DNA of 64,000 nt from Pseudohongiella sp. (GCA_030651695.1 JAUSCD010000012.1:186001-250000), one strand, 5' to 3'; shown: positions 10,914 to 21,680, numbered from the stretch's first letter. Notes: a model not told the origin generated them from the letters alone. A program made the numbers and translations.

Positions 10914-11504
10914 TCAGCTGTCGGCGCCGCTCGCAGCACCGTCGTCATCACTGCCCTGCGGGCTATCACCCTGGACACTGGCCGCCTGACACTCTGCCAG
11001 ACGCTTGAGAATTTCATTCACCACCGCACGCGGACCGCGCCGACTGGTATCAATAGTGATATGCGCCGTTTCGTTGTAAAACGGCTCGCGGATCTTCATC
11101 AATTCCTTAATCCGGGTCATCGGGTCGGCGGTTTGCAGCAGCGGACGATTACGGTCTTTGCTGGTTCTTTCAAATTGCTGGGTGATGGTTGCCTTGAGGT
11201 AAACCACAGTGCCGCGCTGATGCAGATTGGCACGGCTGGCCGCAGACAGAATTGCACCACCCCCGGTCGCCAGCACAATACCATCCCGACGGGAAAGTGA
11301 ATCAATCATGCGCTCTTCACGCACCCTGAAACCGGCCTCACCTTCAACATCAAAAATCCAGGGGATGTCGGCGCCAGTCAAGGCCTCAATTTCACGATCT
11401 GAGTCGTAAAACGGGCTGTCCAACGCCGTTGCCAGCATGCGGCCTATGGTACTTTTGCCAACTCCCATCGGCCCGATCAGGAAAACATTACTGCTCGTAG
11501 CCAT
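10914..11504 (-). CDS. aroK: shikimate kinase
   Basis: [19 protein letters not shown] Walker [19 protein letters not shown]; next to aroB. Confidence 0.94.
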   Translation of the reverse strand: MATSSNVFLIGPMGVGKSTIGRMLATALDSPFYDSDREIEALTGADIPWIFDVEGEAGFRVREERMIDSLSRRDGIVLATGGGAILSAASRANLHQRGTVVYLKATITQQFERTSKDRNRPLLQTADPMTRIKELMKIREPFYNETAHITIDTSRRGPRAVVNEILKRLAECQAASVQGDSPQGSDDDGAASGADS

Positions 11505-11630
11505 GGAAAAACCGTCCCCACCCCGTCGGGGTCCTCGCAAATTCAAGCGCGCAATCTAACCCGTATAGACCCAAAAACTCAAGTTAAACGCAGTTATTGC
11601 CTGTTCTGCCTGGCACACCAACAGCGGGTA

Positions 11631-12974
11631 TCAGCGCTCAAAACCCCGACCGGAAACCAGTTCGGGACTGCTTTCATGAAGGATCTCCGGCGTAATAAAG
11701 ATCAGCAATTCAGTACGATGGCGCGCCGCAACCCGACGCCTGAATAAAGCCCCCAACACCGGAATTCTGCGCAACCCCGGCGCGCCTGTTTCGGCACGGG
11801 TCTGTTCCTCGCGGAAAATACCGCCCAGCACCAGAGTTTCTCCATTATCAACAAGTACGCTGGTAGTAATTGTATTGGTGTTGATCGCAGGCACCTCACC
11901 ACTGCCTGAGGCGACTGAATCCTGACGTATATTCAGTCGCATTATGATGCGCCCGTCGGGGGTGATCAGCGGGGTTACATCCAGCGACAACAAGGCATCA
12001 ACAAATTCCGTGGTGGAACCTCCGGCGGTGCCACCGGCCTGCGCCTGATAGGGAATGCGGACTCCGGACTGGATCAGAGCAGGCATATTGTCCTGAGTAG
12101 TTACCCGCGGGCGGGCGATCAGCTCTGCTTCCCCGGCGCGCTCCAGCGCCGAGATCTCAATATCCAGCACGCGCTGATCTCTCATCAGACCAATACGGGC
12201 AACAGATGCCGCGCGGTGGTCTGCTGCCACCGCCAGATCCAAATTACCTGCTATCAGCTGCGCGCTGACATCGTCCCCAACCATTGATCCGGCCGGCAGA
12301 CCCGACAAACCCCAACGCACACCCAGCTCCCGCCCGGTATCCAGTGCCGCGCTCACAATCTTCGCCTCAATCAAAACCTGACGCACAGGCACGTCGAGCA
12401 CGCTCAGCAGATCCCGGATTGCCTGCAACCTTTCCGGCTCATCCCGGACGATCAGGGTGTTGGTTCGCGCATCCACCTGAGCTGAGCCGGACAAGGACAT
12501 CAGGCCATAGGGTCGTGCGCTGTCCGCAGCAGATCTGGCCACAGATTCCGGGCCGGTCAACATCAGCAACACATTTTTTGCATCGGCGTAGTTCAGCTGC
12601 ATGTATTCTGTCTGTAAAACGGCGGCAGCCAGTTTTCTCTGCTGTTGCGCCTGATCAAGCTCTGACAGGTGATGCAGCGGACCAACCGCAAGCAGGTTGT
12701 GCGACATACGAAAAAAAAGATTTTTACCAAAAAGCAGCACGTCCAGTGTCTGCACAATATCAAGCTGCTCGACATGGACACTCACATCACCGGTCACCTC
12801 ATCGCTGAGCACGAGATTCATCTCAAGTTCATCGGCCAGCACCTGAAGCGCATCGCGCAGAGGCACATCCTGCAGATTGAGCGTTAGAAGATGAGCGTCC
12901 GATGCTGAACTGCTGGCGCAACACAGACACCACGCCAGAAAAATTTTTATAGTGCGAGTGTAGAAATATTTCAT
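11631..12974 (-). CDS. pilQ: type IV pilus secretin, short form (no AMIN region apparent)
   Basis: Secretin/TonB short N-terminal domain (LNLQDVPLRDALQVLADELEMNLVLSDEVTGDVSVH) and secretin core (LIEAKIVSAALDTGRELGVRWG, GETLVLGGIFREEQT, VPVLGALFRRR); only 447 aa. Confidence 0.85.
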   Translation of the reverse strand: MKYFYTRTIKIFLAWCLCCASSSASDAHLLTLNLQDVPLRDALQVLADELEMNLVLSDEVTGDVSVHVEQLDIVQTLDVLLFGKNLFFRMSHNLLAVGPLHHLSELDQAQQQRKLAAAVLQTEYMQLNYADAKNVLLMLTGPESVARSAADSARPYGLMSLSGSAQVDARTNTLIVRDEPERLQAIRDLLSVLDVPVRQVLIEAKIVSAALDTGRELGVRWGLSGLPAGSMVGDDVSAQLIAGNLDLAVAADHRAASVARIGLMRDQRVLDIEISALERAGEAELIARPRVTTQDNMPALIQSGVRIPYQAQAGGTAGGSTTEFVDALLSLDVTPLITPDGRIIMRLNIRQDSVASGSGEVPAINTNTITTSVLVDNGETLVLGGIFREEQTRAETGAPGLRRIPVLGALFRRRVAARHRTELLIFITPEILHESSPELVSGRGFER

Positions 12975-12988
12975 GCAAACTATCCCTG

Positions 12989-13828
12989 TTATTCCTCAAC
13001 GCTTTTCAGGTGTCCTTTTTCATCCCTGATCAGATACAAAAACGGTGAATCGCCGGTGCGCAACAGAAACCCTTTTGGTTCTGCGCGCTTTAGCCTCCGC
13101 TGCTTTGAGCACAACTCTGTTGTACACAAACCGGACATTTCCGTATCGCCGCTGTGCGCTCCAACAAGCGCAGACCTGTCCCTCTGTGAAGGTATAGACG
13201 CCGGTTTGATGCCGGATGCGGCAGGCACCAACAAGTCCACATTCAATTCAAAGACGTCCTGCTTTTCCGTCAACTCAAGCCCAAATGCATTAATAGTGAA
13301 GCTGGAATCTGTCTCCGCCAGAAAAAGCCAGAACATGGATAACGACGGCAACGTCACACGCGCGCTCACACGCAACAACACCTGCTCCTTTTCGGGAAAA
13401 ATCTCTGGTGCAACTGATAGCAGATGCACACCATTGACACTGGCTGCCGCCCGCACAACATCCATCATCTGTGTAATATCAGCTCTCGCGGCCGATTCAT
13501 GCTGCAACCATGCGTATGAGACAAAACTCTGCCTCCGCAACTCCAGCAGCCGGGCTGCAATAACTGAATTCTGGTCCTGCCGGATTCGTATGTTTTCCTC
13601 CATCGCTGTCAGATGTGCCAGGTCTTCGGCGCCTGTTCGCGGCGTCAGAACCGACACCACAAAAACCAGGCTCAGGGCAGCAAGCGCACAAAACAACAGC
13701 ACCACAAGTCGTGGTAACGCCGGCCAGTGACCAACACCTGAGGGCTGGAGCACCTGAAGCCAGTCAAATGTTTTAAGCTCATACCACGCCTGTCTGATTT
13801 GGCGATGAACAGAGTCAATGGCAGACAT
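12989..13828 (-). CDS. pilO: PilO-like pilus assembly protein with C-terminal extension in the place of PilP
   Basis: Position between pilN and pilQ; N-terminal TM and coiled-coil; extra ~80-aa tail ending EPKGFLLRTGDSPFLYLIRDEKGHLKSVEE. Confidence 0.65.
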   Translation of the reverse strand: MSAIDSVHRQIRQAWYELKTFDWLQVLQPSGVGHWPALPRLVVLLFCALAALSLVFVVSVLTPRTGAEDLAHLTAMEENIRIRQDQNSVIAARLLELRRQSFVSYAWLQHESAARADITQMMDVVRAAASVNGVHLLSVAPEIFPEKEQVLLRVSARVTLPSLSMFWLFLAETDSSFTINAFGLELTEKQDVFELNVDLLVPAASGIKPASIPSQRDRSALVGAHSGDTEMSGLCTTELCSKQRRLKRAEPKGFLLRTGDSPFLYLIRDEKGHLKSVEE

Positions 13829-14350
13829 TTAAAGACTGACTTCAATTTGCAAACTGCGGGAAACCAGAAACTGATATCTGGATTGAGCATTCAGCTCAAT
13901 TTGCTGCAGCTGCCAGTGCGGCGAGTTGTATATCAGTTTGCGCAACGGATCTGCGACCTCACTGACGCCGCGCAGCACGACCTCGTCACCACGCCATGTA
14001 ACCGCAGAAATCCGCGCTTCCGTCGCCAGCAGTTGCCACTCCTGCATCAGCTGCAGCCATTCTCTTTGCTGAATGCGGTCATGCCTTGCCGATTGCAACT
14101 TTCCCCCGAGCCCGGCCAGTTCGGCCGAGGCCTGCTCAATCAGAAAACCATCCTGTTGCAACTTTGACAATTGTGACTGCAAATTCGCAAGCGCCTCGTC
14201 GTAGCTGATACGATTCCGACCATCCCTCCAGTGGATCACAGACGCCAACATCAGTGCGACACAGACGATACCTGTCAGGACACCAATAAAATGCCGGCGC
14301 TGTCGCGTATACATTGCCTCGCGCCACGGCAGCAGATTGATTACGCGCAT
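13829..14350 (-). CDS. pilN: PilN-like type IV pilus assembly protein
   Basis: MRVINLLPWREAMYTRQRRHFIG N-terminus, single TM, gene order. Confidence 0.85.
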   Translation of the reverse strand: MRVINLLPWREAMYTRQRRHFIGVLTGIVCVALMLASVIHWRDGRNRISYDEALANLQSQLSKLQQDGFLIEQASAELAGLGGKLQSARHDRIQQREWLQLMQEWQLLATEARISAVTWRGDEVVLRGVSEVADPLRKLIYNSPHWQLQQIELNAQSRYQFLVSRSLQIEVSL

Positions 14351-15315
14351 GAGAAATCCTGTTTAGCCAGCACATAAGCCAGAGTAAAGGAACTTTCATG
14401 CAGTTCTTCCGGGATCACAAACCGCTCCCTCTCGCGAAGTTGCGAATCGGAAAACGGGTGAATACTCCGGACCGGCATGCCGAACGACTGCTGCAGAAGG
14501 TCCTGCACACCCGACAATGCAGCCGCGCCTCCGTACAGAAAAATAGTCGCAGGCTTCGACAGCATGTCGAACATCCGGTATTGCTGAATGGCCCGCCTGA
14601 GCAACAGGAGGTAGCCTGCGGGATCGTCAAGGCTGCCGGAACTATTGAGCAATGCATGACTGCGACTGTAGGCCGGCACGCCTGAGCGCATCGAATACAA
14701 TCTGATACCCGTCGCACCGGCGTCGACAAACAACTCAAGCTCAGGATTGCGGGAAGCTGACGACATGTCATCGGCAATCAGCATAACGTCAGCACCTACC
14801 AGAGCTGGCTCAACACCAGCGCTGCGCAGCGCATTCAGCGAGACGTCCATAAGCGATTGCCGGCAGGCCACTGCAAGCACCTGCTCCGATGGCCCCTGAT
14901 GATCCGGGCGGCCTGGCAGACGGTAATCCAGACATATTTCTTCAGGCGCCGCCAGAGACCCCTGGCCGAGCTCCATGCGCAATGCCAGATCGAGCTGATT
15001 GTGGTCCAGTCCGTAAGGAAGTTGAACGGTTTTGATAAAAAGCTCAGTGGACTGCAACGCAATCGCCACTCGCAGTGGTTTTCTTCTCAAAGAGGACGGC
15101 AATGATTGTAACGCTGCCTGCAACCCGGGCACCGGATCAGTGCCAGACTCCCGCGCAATACAGGCTTCCAACTGCCATGATCCACGATGCCTGCCAAGTG
15201 CAACCAGTTTGATAAAACGATTACCGATATCAAGGCCTATCATGCCCACCCTCCCTGGTGTTGCAAAAAATGATAAAAGAATCTCCTTTTCTTGAGTTTT
15301 AGCGCGTCGGATCAC
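14341..15315 (-). CDS. pilM: PilM-like type IV pilus assembly ATPase-fold protein
   Basis: GMIGLDIGNRFIKLVALGRHRGSWQLEA, VDAGATGIRLYSM; gene order; divergent from mrcA. Confidence 0.88.
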   Translation of the reverse strand: MIRRAKTQEKEILLSFFATPGRVGMIGLDIGNRFIKLVALGRHRGSWQLEACIARESGTDPVPGLQAALQSLPSSLRRKPLRVAIALQSTELFIKTVQLPYGLDHNQLDLALRMELGQGSLAAPEEICLDYRLPGRPDHQGPSEQVLAVACRQSLMDVSLNALRSAGVEPALVGADVMLIADDMSSASRNPELELFVDAGATGIRLYSMRSGVPAYSRSHALLNSSGSLDDPAGYLLLLRRAIQQYRMFDMLSKPATIFLYGGAAALSGVQDLLQQSFGMPVRSIHPFSDSQLRERERFVIPEELHESSFTLAYVLAKQDFSCA

Positions 15316-15413
15316 ACTCTGCCAGAATTTTTGCTGGGATAATCAGGTCAAATGCAAGGTATAATCTGCCACTTACGAACACCCACATACGCTGCAAGGC
15401 GGAACCACTATTT

Positions 15414-17723
15414 ATGATGAAGCTCATCAAAATCCTGGCCTGGTTCGGCGTTTTCTGCCTGAGCGGTATTTTTATGGTCGCGTCGGCGGCCTATCTGTAT
15501 CTGTCTCCCCAGCTGCCTTCAGCGGAAACCTATCGCCAGGTTCAGCTGGAAACTCCATTACGGATCCTTACCGCCGATCTCAAATTGATTGAAGAGCTGG
15601 GTGTACGGCGCGATCCGATCAGTTACGAAGAAATCCCCCCAATGATGATCAACGCGGTCATCGCCAGCGAGGATGCGCGTTTCTACTCCCATCCCGGGGT
15701 TGATTTCCGCGGCTTGGTGCGTGGTTTTTACGGTTTTATCCGCGGCGTCAATCTTGGCGGCGGCAGCACCATAACCATGCAACTTGCCAACAATATCTCT
15801 TTCGACAGCGACAGCGTTTACGCTCGCAAATTGAAGGAAATTCCGTTTGCCCTGCGTCTTCAACAAGAACTGAGCAAAGAAGAAATACTGACGCTGTATC
15901 TGAACCTGGTGTTTTTTGGCCAGGGTGCTGATGGCATCAGCGCAGCAGCAGCGGTTTATTACGGCAAGACTGTCAACATGATGACAATCGGCGAGATGGC
16001 CACTATGGTCTCACTGCTGCCGTGTCCGTCAGTCTGCAATCCCATCACGGATCCCGGGCGCGCCCGGGTTCGCCGTGACGTGGTTATAAACAAGATGCTT
16101 GCCCAGGGCATGATCAATCGGGAGCAACATGCACAGGCATTGGCGGAAACCATCAATGCGCGGCGCCACCTGCGTACCATCGAGGTCAATGCACCTTACG
16201 TGGCCGAGATGGTGCGCCAGCAGCTCTATGCCGAATACGGCGAAGACATTTACCGGCTTGGTATCGAAGTCACTACCAGCATCCACAGCGAACTGCAAAA
16301 CGCTGCCACAACGGCGCTAACCAATGGCCTTGAAAATTATTACGACCGCCGACATGGTTATCGCGGCCCCGAAGCCCGACTGCCTGCCACCGGCGACAAT
16401 ATCCGCGACCGTTGGTTTAGCGAACTGGCGGTACGCCCGGATTATGGCAATCACACACCGGCTGTTGTGACAGCCGTGCATGAACGCTCTCTTGAGGTCT
16501 TGTTAAGAGACGGGTCCAGCGCCACCATCAACTGGGCGGGCCTTGAATGGGCGCGCCCTTTTATAACGCGTGACAATGCATGGCCGGCACCACGACAGGC
16601 ATCCGACGTTGCAAGGGTAGGTGACCTCGTGCGAATCCGCAGGGGCAGCAATGGCGACTGGCAACTGGGCCAGGTTCCCGAACTGCAGGGAGCTGTCGTG
16701 TCAGTGTCACCAGACAATGGCGACATCCTGGCACTTGTTGGGGGTTATGACTTCCGCTACAGCCAGGTTAATCGCGTGCTCGCAATGCGCCAGCCCGGAT
16801 CCGGCTTTAAACCCTTCCTGTATGGCGCAGCGCTTGAGAACGGTTACACGCCCGCAACACTGATCAATGATGCGCCCTTTGCCCGCGGTGATTATCGCCC
16901 GCAGAATTTCGAACGCAATTTTATCGGCCCCATCACCTTGCGCAATGCCATCAAAGATTCACGCAACGTGCCTGCGGTCAGATTGTTTGACCAGCTTGGT
17001 TCGGACAAGGTACTGGATTTTGCCCGTCGTTTTGGTTTCCAGACTGAAAATTTTCCGCGCAACGACCTGACCGTAGCACTTGGCAGTGCCGATGTGCAGC
17101 CGCTCCAATTGGCAACGGCCTACGCCATGATTGCCAACGGCGGCCAACGCATAGAACCTACCCTGATCAAGAAAATACAAACCAGTCAGGGAGTAATTTT
17201 CGAAGCACAGCCGGCTACGCCTGAGCAGGTAGTGGATCCGCGAATTGCGTATATCCTCAACACAATGCTGAGAACGGTAGTGGAAGCCGGCAGCGGGCGT
17301 CGTGTCGCGCGTGAATTTGATCGCCGCGACCTGATGGGCAAAACCGGCACCACCAATGGCCCGGCGGAACTCTGGTTTACGGGTTTTAACCGCAATATCG
17401 CAACCAGTGTTTTTGTGGGTTTTGATACTCCCGAAGCATTGGGGGAGTCAGAACAGGGCGCGACCGTGGCTGTGCCCATCTGGATTGACTACATGAAACA
17501 CGCTCTCAGGGATATGCCAGAGAGCACCATGACCCGCCCGGACGGGCTGGTCGACAGACTGATAGAGCGCGAATCCGGCGAAACTGCACGCCCCGGCCAA
17601 TCCAATACCATGTTCGAGGTATTCCTGGCCGAAGCAGCACCCGCTGAATTGCGCAACCAGCAGCAACCGCGCACCCCTGCGCGCAACAACGACAACACCC
17701 TTTCTACTGAGATTCTGTTCTGA
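15414..17723 (+). CDS. mrcA: penicillin-binding protein 1A
   Basis: Transglycosylase SEDARFYSHPGVDFRG, GGSTITMQLANN; transpeptidase RQPGSGFKPFLYGAALE, KTGTTN. Confidence 0.95.
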   Translation: MMKLIKILAWFGVFCLSGIFMVASAAYLYLSPQLPSAETYRQVQLETPLRILTADLKLIEELGVRRDPISYEEIPPMMINAVIASEDARFYSHPGVDFRGLVRGFYGFIRGVNLGGGSTITMQLANNISFDSDSVYARKLKEIPFALRLQQELSKEEILTLYLNLVFFGQGADGISAAAAVYYGKTVNMMTIGEMATMVSLLPCPSVCNPITDPGRARVRRDVVINKMLAQGMINREQHAQALAETINARRHLRTIEVNAPYVAEMVRQQLYAEYGEDIYRLGIEVTTSIHSELQNAATTALTNGLENYYDRRHGYRGPEARLPATGDNIRDRWFSELAVRPDYGNHTPAVVTAVHERSLEVLLRDGSSATINWAGLEWARPFITRDNAWPAPRQASDVARVGDLVRIRRGSNGDWQLGQVPELQGAVVSVSPDNGDILALVGGYDFRYSQVNRVLAMRQPGSGFKPFLYGAALENGYTPATLINDAPFARGDYRPQNFERNFIGPITLRNAIKDSRNVPAVRLFDQLGSDKVLDFARRFGFQTENFPRNDLTVALGSADVQPLQLATAYAMIANGGQRIEPTLIKKIQTSQGVIFEAQPATPEQVVDPRIAYILNTMLRTVVEAGSGRRVAREFDRRDLMGKTGTTNGPAELWFTGFNRNIATSVFVGFDTPEALGESEQGATVAVPIWIDYMKHALRDMPESTMTRPDGLVDRLIERESGETARPGQSNTMFEVFLAEAAPAELRNQQQPRTPARNNDNTLSTEILF

Positions 17724-17753
17724 GGCATTGCCCCCGGGCCGTTTGCTGCAGAC

Positions 17754-17787
17754 AAAAAAAAGCCCCGACACTTGTCGGGGCTTTTTG
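17754..17787. terminator. bidirectional rho-independent terminator between convergent mrcA and rpmE
   Basis: AAAAAAAAGCCCCGACACTTGTCGGGGCTTTTT: 9-bp GC-rich stem, 4-nt loop, flanking A/T tracts. Confidence 0.92.
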
Positions 17788-17812
17788 CATCTGGCTTTTG
17801 CAGTCAGCAATA

Positions 17813-18025
17813 TTACTTGACGGTGCGGCTGCCGAAACGCTTGTTGAAGCGGTCAATACGACCTGCGCTGTCAACAATCTTCTGTTTGCCAGTATAGAAC
17901 GGGTGGCAGGCAGCACACACGTCAACAAGAATATCGCGACCCATCGTAGAGCGGGTGTTGATGACGTTGCCACAGCTGCAGGTGGCCTTGACGTCCGTAT
18001 AATTCGGATGAATATCGGCTTTCAT
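17813..18025 (-). CDS. rpmE: 50S ribosomal protein L31
   Basis: [27 protein letters not shown]...[31 protein letters not shown]; zinc-binding cysteine form. Confidence 0.97.
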   Translation of the reverse strand: MKADIHPNYTDVKATCSCGNVINTRSTMGRDILVDVCAACHPFYTGKQKIVDSAGRIDRFNKRFGSRTVK

Positions 18026-18230
18026 GGTTTATCCTCAAAATTTACCGGTATCGCCACGCATCCTCTCTTTTCAGGACACGCACCATACCTGCACAGGGAC
18101 CACATCGCAGACAATCCCCAATTGGACTGGCACTAAGTGGCTATGGAAAAAAGGGCGCCATTGTAACAGAGAACATGGCGTAAGCAAGAGCAGTATAAAT
18201 GGTGCTGGCGCGAGACAGAACCCGCCGCGC

Positions 18231-18551
18231 TTATCCCTGCCCGTTAACCTCGGCGCGGATACGTTCATGGTTTCGCACCGCCTCACCCATGATACGGGCA
18301 AGGATATCTGCCAGCAGCTCAGGATTCAGGCCATGCTGTTCACACAAGGCTCTGATCTCAGCCAATTTCTCTTCTTCACGCCGTGGGTCAACCGAGTTCA
18401 GATGGGCACTGGCTTTGATCTCACCCACCCTGCGGGTCAGAGCAAAACGATTGGCCAGCATCAACACAAGACCATGATCCAGCCGGTCGATTTGCTGACG
18501 CAGGGCAAGCAACTCATTAAGTGCAACTGTTTTGGATTCGTTATTGTTCAA
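18231..18551 (-). CDS. AroQ-type chorismate mutase
   Basis: ALRQQIDRLDHGLVLMLANRFALTRRVGEIKA...DPRREEEKLAEIRALCEQHGL. Confidence 0.85.
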   Translation of the reverse strand: MNNNESKTVALNELLALRQQIDRLDHGLVLMLANRFALTRRVGEIKASAHLNSVDPRREEEKLAEIRALCEQHGLNPELLADILARIMGEAVRNHERIRAEVNGQG

Positions 18552-18663
18552 GGGATCTCCGGGGCGCTGTCCTGAAGCGCGAGTATAATGGAAGCCCGTG
18601 CCGTCTAAAACCAGTTATAATCGCCGGCTCCAAAAAGACGCCTGACCGGGAACCCCCTGACGC

Positions 18664-20742
18664 ATGTCTGATACCCTTGCCGCCCCGCCTGCCCACGCGG
18701 TGAACAGTCCCCTGATTGCCCGGGTCGCAGTGCCTTCACCGTTGCGTCGAAGTTTTGATTATCTGTTGCCCACTGAGCTGATGGCGGAGTATCCGGATCT
18801 GCAACCCGGGGTGCGCTTGCGGGTACCTTTCGGCAGCCGCGAACTGACGGCGGTACTGCTCGAACTGGACAGCCGCTCGGATGTTGAAATCAACAAACTA
18901 AAAGCGGTCACCCGTATTCTGGATTCCACTCCCCTCATCCCCGCTCACCTGCTTAAACTCTGGTTGTGGGCAGCGCGTTATTATCAACATCCGGTTGGGG
19001 ATGCCCTGCATACGCTGATGCCAGCGGGACTGCGCGGCACCGCAATGGCAAAAACCAAGCGCCGGGCTTCAGACAGCAAATCACTGGTTTCCGACAGCAG
19101 TCAACCCGCGGAGGCTGCGCGCCAGTTAAACACAGAACAACAAATTGCCTGTGAGCAGATCAACAAATCTCATGGCCGCTATCAGGGTTTTCTGCTCGAT
19201 GGAGTTACCGGCAGCGGCAAAACTGAAATCTATCTGCAAGCGATTGCACACACCCGTGCGCAAGGCAAACAGGCGCTGGTGCTGGTTCCGGAAATCAGCC
19301 TGACACCACAAACCCTGGCTCGTTTTCGGGAACGTTTCAAAGAACCCATCGCTGTGATGCATTCCGGCCTGACTCCCAGGCAGCGGTTAAATGCCTGGCT
19401 GGCAGCGGCATCTGGTGAAGCCGGCATCATAATCGGCACGCGTTCTGCCGTGTTTACACCTATGGCCTCGCCCGGTCTGATTGTGATCGATGAGGAACAT
19501 GACGGCTCGTTTAAACAACAGGACGGCTTCCGCTATTCCGCACGCGATCTTGCAGTGATGCGCGCCTCAACCGAAAACATTCCGATTGTGCTCGGCTCGG
19601 CCACCCCCAGCCTTGAAAGCCTGCACAATGCCGCCACTGGCCGATACCAGCGCTTGAGACTATTACAACGTGCCGGCGAAGCCATGCTGCCTGAATTCCG
19701 CCTGGTGGACACACAGGCTGGCGACCTGGAGCAAGGATTCTCCCGCGCCCTCTTAAACAGCATGCAAGAACACATCAAATCCGGCAAACAGGTGCTGGTG
19801 TTTATCAACCGACGCGGATTTGCACCCGTATTGCAGTGCCGCGACTGCGGCTGGACTGCAGAATGTAAATATTGTGACGCCCGACTGACGCTGCACAAAT
19901 CACCTCCGCATTTGTGCTGTCATCATTGTGAAAGACGTCAACCCGTCACGCAGAGCTGCCCTTCGTGCGGAGGCAAAGCCATGCAGGCGATCGGGCTGGG
20001 GACCGAGCGCAGTGAAGCTTTTTTGCAAAACTACTTCCCGGATACCCGTGTCATACGGGTTGATCGTGACGCCACGCGGCGCAAGGACGATCTGGACAGA
20101 CTGCTGAATGAGGTTCAGAGCGGCGAACCCTGCATACTTGTTGGCACACAAATGCTGGCGAAAGGGCATCACTTTCCGAATGTCACACTTGTCGCAGTGC
20201 TGGATGCAGACAGCGGTCTGTTCAGTGCTGATTTCCGCGGCCAGGAGTTTATGGCGCAGCTTCTGATGCAGGTCGCCGGGCGAGCGGGCAGGGCAGAGAC
20301 ACGCGGCGAAGTATTGATCCAGACACAGCACGCAACTCACCTCAGCTTGCAGACGCTGATTCATCATGGTTATCACGCACTCGCAGAACAGTTGCTGCAG
20401 GAGCGCCGTCAAACCGACATGCCGCCAATCACTTATATGGCCAGTTTACGTGCAGAGGCCATCAAACCAGAGGCGCCGCTGGCGTTTCTGATGCAGGCAC
20501 GCAACCTGATTCAACAGTATTGCCGGGACCACCAACTGGAAGGACGCATACTTGTCAACGGACCCTTGCCTGCGCCCATGGAAAAACGCGCCAACCGTTT
20601 TCGCCAGCAGTTGCACTTGCGGGCATGGCAAAGACAGGATCTGCAACAGTTGTTGAGTGAGGTCTGCACCCAGCTTGAACTGCTGCCAAGCCAGCGCCAG
20701 GTGCGCTGGTCGGTAGATGTTGATCCGCAAGATATGATCTAA
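18664..20742 (+). CDS. priA: primosomal protein N' (replication restart helicase)
   Basis: LLDGVTGSGKTEIYLQ, VIDEEHD, zinc cluster CRDCGWTAECKYCDARLTLH...CCHHCERRQPVTQSCPSCG, GTQMLAKGHHFPNVTLV. Confidence 0.97.
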   Translation: MSDTLAAPPAHAVNSPLIARVAVPSPLRRSFDYLLPTELMAEYPDLQPGVRLRVPFGSRELTAVLLELDSRSDVEINKLKAVTRILDSTPLIPAHLLKLWLWAARYYQHPVGDALHTLMPAGLRGTAMAKTKRRASDSKSLVSDSSQPAEAARQLNTEQQIACEQINKSHGRYQGFLLDGVTGSGKTEIYLQAIAHTRAQGKQALVLVPEISLTPQTLARFRERFKEPIAVMHSGLTPRQRLNAWLAAASGEAGIIIGTRSAVFTPMASPGLIVIDEEHDGSFKQQDGFRYSARDLAVMRASTENIPIVLGSATPSLESLHNAATGRYQRLRLLQRAGEAMLPEFRLVDTQAGDLEQGFSRALLNSMQEHIKSGKQVLVFINRRGFAPVLQCRDCGWTAECKYCDARLTLHKSPPHLCCHHCERRQPVTQSCPSCGGKAMQAIGLGTERSEAFLQNYFPDTRVIRVDRDATRRKDDLDRLLNEVQSGEPCILVGTQMLAKGHHFPNVTLVAVLDADSGLFSADFRGQEFMAQLLMQVAGRAGRAETRGEVLIQTQHATHLSLQTLIHHGYHALAEQLLQERRQTDMPPITYMASLRAEAIKPEAPLAFLMQARNLIQQYCRDHQLEGRILVNGPLPAPMEKRANRFRQQLHLRAWQRQDLQQLLSEVCTQLELLPSQRQVRWSVDVDPQDMI

Positions 20743-20825
20743 ACGCGATACAACCGTGTATCATCCGCGAAATCGAACAACTCCGAAATTGACCCCCTGC
20801 GACGACAAACAGGATAATGCGCGCC

Positions 20826-21680
20826 ATGGAACAGGATTTTGCCAAACGACGAGTACGCACACCGCTGGCTGAACCCAGCCCGGTGGCGCAACCATCAAGC
20901 CTCGGCCTGCTGCTGACCGGCCTGGTGACAGGTGTTGCCCTGGGTTTGTTTATCGCCTTGCTGGTTTATCTGTCAGGGGCGCTGCCTCCTGCTCCGGGTC
21001 AGGCACCTGTTGCCGAGAACCGCCAGATGGATATTCAGTCCGTGGCCGCTGCAAACAGCAATCCGGGTGAAGTGACCGTGCAACAACAGCGCGAAGCGCA
21101 GCGTTTGCAGCTGGAGTTTTATCAGGAGTTACCAAATTACGAAGTTGTTGTGGATGTAACACCAGTGAGCGGCTCAATTCCAAGAACACCTGTAACCGTC
21201 ACCGCCGGCACACCAGCAAACGGACAACCGACAGCTTCGGCAGGTGCCGACGTTGAAACGAGCGGCGATCAAGTCACAGGGACCGACACGCCAGTCGCTG
21301 CAACAGGATCCCCGGCATCTGGCAGCGCTCCGGAAGCAAGCCCGGCGGAAGAGCTCGACCCGGTTTCCGCAGCCCTGCTTGAGATCAGCAACCGCACCGC
21401 GGCCACTACCAGTTCAACCCCTGCGGCGGGTGTCTCTAATGGAGCAAGCTTCATGCTGCAAGCCGGCGCATTCCAGCAGCAGACCACCGCCAACGCACAG
21501 TTGAACCGGCTGCTGGGTCTGGGTCTGAATGCTCGTGTACATCAGGAAAATTTGCCAGGCCGCACGCTGTTTCTGGTGCAAGCGGGGCCTTATGCTTCGC
21601 GCGACGAGATGATGCAGGCCGAACGTGTTCTGCGCAGCAACAGTATAGACAGCATGCGAATCACGCTGAACCAGCCTTGA
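20826..21680 (+). CDS. SPOR domain-containing (FtsN-like) membrane protein
   Basis: N-terminal TM; C-terminal SPOR domain ASFMLQAGAFQQQTTANAQLNRLLGLGLNARVHQE...LFLVQAGPYASRDE. Confidence 0.85.
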   Translation: MEQDFAKRRVRTPLAEPSPVAQPSSLGLLLTGLVTGVALGLFIALLVYLSGALPPAPGQAPVAENRQMDIQSVAAANSNPGEVTVQQQREAQRLQLEFYQELPNYEVVVDVTPVSGSIPRTPVTVTAGTPANGQPTASAGADVETSGDQVTGTDTPVAATGSPASGSAPEASPAEELDPVSAALLEISNRTAATTSSTPAAGVSNGASFMLQAGAFQQQTTANAQLNRLLGLGLNARVHQENLPGRTLFLVQAGPYASRDEMMQAERVLRSNSIDSMRITLNQP

